A stretch of DNA of 5,813 nt from an uncultured Clostridia bacterium (GTDB lineage: Bacteria; Bacillota; Clostridia; TANB77; CAG-508), in NCBI GenBank assembly GCA_944386375.1, contig CALXAW010000084.1, positions 1 through 5,813 on the forward strand, given 5' to 3'. The notes beneath the pieces are model-generated. The model was given only the letters and a program-made list of their open reading frames with translations, had not been told where the DNA came from and searched no databases. Both the position numbers and the translations under genes were made by a program. Positions 4,817 to 5,813 of the stretch are shown in pieces (within the stretch, counting starts at the first letter, position 1; every line of letters starts with the position of its first letter).

Positions 4817-5475
4817 GGTTTTGCTTCTATTATAATTCTATTTGAGTTTAAATTATTACAAGTAATTAAAGTTATTTGTTTTGAGTTATTATCAGATGTT
4901 TCTAATGGAGATAAATTATTTTCTAAAACCTCATAATTATTAAAAACATAATATGATAATTTATTATTATACAAATCATAAATAATTATTTCGTCACCAT
5001 TTTCTAAAGAAGAAATTTTGCTAAAAAACTTATAATTATCATAATTATGGCCAGCAATACATAAATTACCATCTTCGTTTGGCATAGGGCCAGAGATTCT
5101 ACAAGGAGCAATTTTTAATAGCTCATCATTAGACTCTGAAAGTATAGGATAAGATATATTTATTTTAGGAATTTCGATTATACCTATAACAGAAAACATA
5201 GTACCACTTTCTTCATAAGTTGTTATAGGTTGTTCATTATTATAAAGTCTAGATATACTATAATTATCTATTAGCATTTTTGAAATATTTTCTTTTTTAT
5301 TTCGATTATACGAATATAAAAAATATCCAGTAATTACAAAAACAACTAACAAGCTAGAAGCTATAAATTGAAACTTAAAAAAGCTTTTATTATGCTCTTT
5401 ATCTACAATTTCAGAATTTAAATTATAATTAATATTACTTTTATAATCATCCTTATTATATAAAATTTGATTCAA
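4813..5475 (-). CDS. Sortase (membrane-anchored cysteine transpeptidase)
   Basis: Sortases cut LPxTG-type signals on secreted proteins and join the new C-terminus to the cell wall. This 220-residue protein has a 34-residue polar N-terminus, one membrane segment at about 35-55, and an extracellular catalytic domain (class A/D-like topology; class not certain). The catalytic residues are His143 (in AGHNYD), Cys206 (in TLITC) and Arg213 (in SNRIII). GIIEIPKINISYPIL near 98-112 is the usual first strand region. Two extra cysteines (125 and 139) are present. The start is TTG at 5475, supported by AAAGGTGAT (plus-strand 5482-5490) five bases upstream; the next internal ATG (residue 67) would lose the membrane anchor. 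It converges on the LPxTG gene, with stops 36 bp apart, so the two are transcribed separately but likely work together. Confidence 0.95.
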   Translation of the reverse strand: MNQILYNKDDYKSNINYNLNSEIVDKEHNKSFFKFQFIASSLLVVFVITGYFLYSYNRNKKENISKMLIDNYSISRLYNNEQPITTYEESGTMFSVIGIIEIPKINISYPILSESNDELLKIAPCRISGPMPNEDGNLCIAGHNYDNYKFFSKISSLENGDEIIIYDLYNNKLSYYVFNNYEVLENNLSPLETSDNNSKQITLITCNNLNSNRIIIEAKP

Positions 5476-5515
5476 ATTGTATCACCTTTAAAATTAGTTT
5501 TTACATAAAAATCAC

Positions 5516-5558
5516 TTTTATACTAATTAGAAACTGGTACTTTTTAATTAGTATAAAA
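5516..5558. repeat. Perfect 14-bp inverted repeat upstream of the sortase gene
   Basis: TTTTATACTAATTA (5516-5529) and TAATTAGTATAAAA (5545-5558) are exact inverse complements around a 15-nt loop. Each arm read outside-in contains TATACT, a possible -10. No well-spaced -35 partner was found on the minus strand. It lies 26 bases upstream of the sortase ribosome site, so it may be an operator or leader hairpin. The DNA from 5559 to 5651 shows no gene or clear signal. Confidence 0.8.
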
Positions 5559-5651
5559 ATCGCTGCTCTCCAACGATGCACACAATTTTTTAAAAAAGGT
5601 TGAATCAAAAAGTAAATTCTAGTATAAATTTTTAAAAAAATGGAAAAAAGC

Positions 5652-5680
5652 TTGCAATTTAAAGAAAAATTGGGTATAAT
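5652..5680 (+). promoter_or_regulatory. Promoter reading out of the window
   Basis: TTGCAA (5652-5657), 17 bp, and a perfect TATAAT (5675-5680). Transcription would start near 5687 and run through the two hairpins that follow. The gene or RNA it serves continues beyond base 5813. Confidence 0.75.
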
Positions 5681-5686
5681 ATAAAT

Positions 5687-5813
5687 AGCTAAACAAGTAG
5701 AAGAGTGGGAACAAATCCCACTCTTAAATATTGAATAGAGAACAACAGTGGCAAAGCTAAATGTTAGCATTTTAGAAGCCTATAATGCCACTAAAGTTGT
5801 TCTCGTGCGAAAA
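5687..5813 (+). ncRNA. Structured leader or small RNA, truncated by the window edge
   Basis: No convincing reading frame follows the promoter at 5652-5680. Hairpin 1 pairs AAGAGTGGGA (5701-5710) with TCCCACTCTT (5716-5725) around ACAAA. Hairpin 2 is built of GAGAACAAC (5738-5746) with GTTGTTCTC (5796-5804), then GTGGCA (5748-5753) with TGCCAC (5786-5791), then CTAAATG (5757-5763) with CATTTTAG (5768-5775) with one bulged T. Neither hairpin is followed by a T-run. I do not recognise the family; it could be the 5' part of a riboswitch, an RNA gene or a long leader. Confidence 0.5.

Noticed and set aside
5501..5770. 89-codon minus-strand reading frame upstream of the sortase
   Set aside because: It overlaps the 5516-5558 palindrome, the promoter at 5652-5680 and both terminal hairpins. 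It has no convincing ribosome site, and its composition looks like translated AT-rich noncoding DNA.

Overview
The window is AT-rich DNA from a low-GC Gram-positive bacterium. A member of the Clostridia is most likely, for four reasons: A/T-rich codon use (AGA, ATA and AAA dominate), strong AAGGAGG ribosome sites, a T-box leader on an aminoacyl-tRNA synthetase gene, and an LPxTG surface protein beside a sortase. Genus cannot be fixed from the sequence alone.

Layout. Positions 1-302 hold the end of one hydrophobic reading frame and a 77-codon hydrophobic frame in the same phase, separated by a single TAA; they are two small membrane genes or one gene broken by a stop. A bidirectional terminator (303-354) separates them from a minus-strand tRNA-Thr(GGT) at 395-470. 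The 556 bases between the tRNA and thrS are dense with signals. They contain a 125-bp inverted repeat whose arms each carry an outward-facing promoter-like pair, a TGTGA-N6-TCACA palindrome at its centre, a sigma-A promoter (650-678), a complete threonine T-box leader (about 690-920), and a large GGACGGAG palindrome between the T-box terminator and the thrS ribosome site.

From 1027 to 4137 are two housekeeping genes on the plus strand: thrS (threonyl-tRNA synthetase) and ychF (OBG-family ATPase). They are 111 bp apart, and the gap holds its own promoter candidate and a perfect 11-bp inverted repeat. From 4138 to 4372 two promoter candidates lead into a short secreted Thr/Asn/Ser-rich protein with an LPSTG sorting signal. 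It converges with a minus-strand sortase (4813-5475). Between the two stop codons lies a second, compact copy of the GGACGGAG palindrome. The last 338 bases contain an inverted repeat upstream of the sortase, then a good plus-strand promoter followed by two strong hairpins: the start of a structured leader or RNA cut by the window edge.

How the parts work together. The left half is a threonine-charging module: a tRNA-Thr, and a synthetase gene whose T-box reads uncharged tRNA-Thr. The discriminator base of this tRNA (C73) does not match the T-box bulge (which expects U73), so another tRNA-Thr isoacceptor may be the real effector. The right half is a compact cell-surface module, a sortase beside its probable substrate. 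The most unusual content is intergenic: at least five sizeable inverted repeats, two of them the same GC-rich palindrome family in an otherwise AT-rich background.
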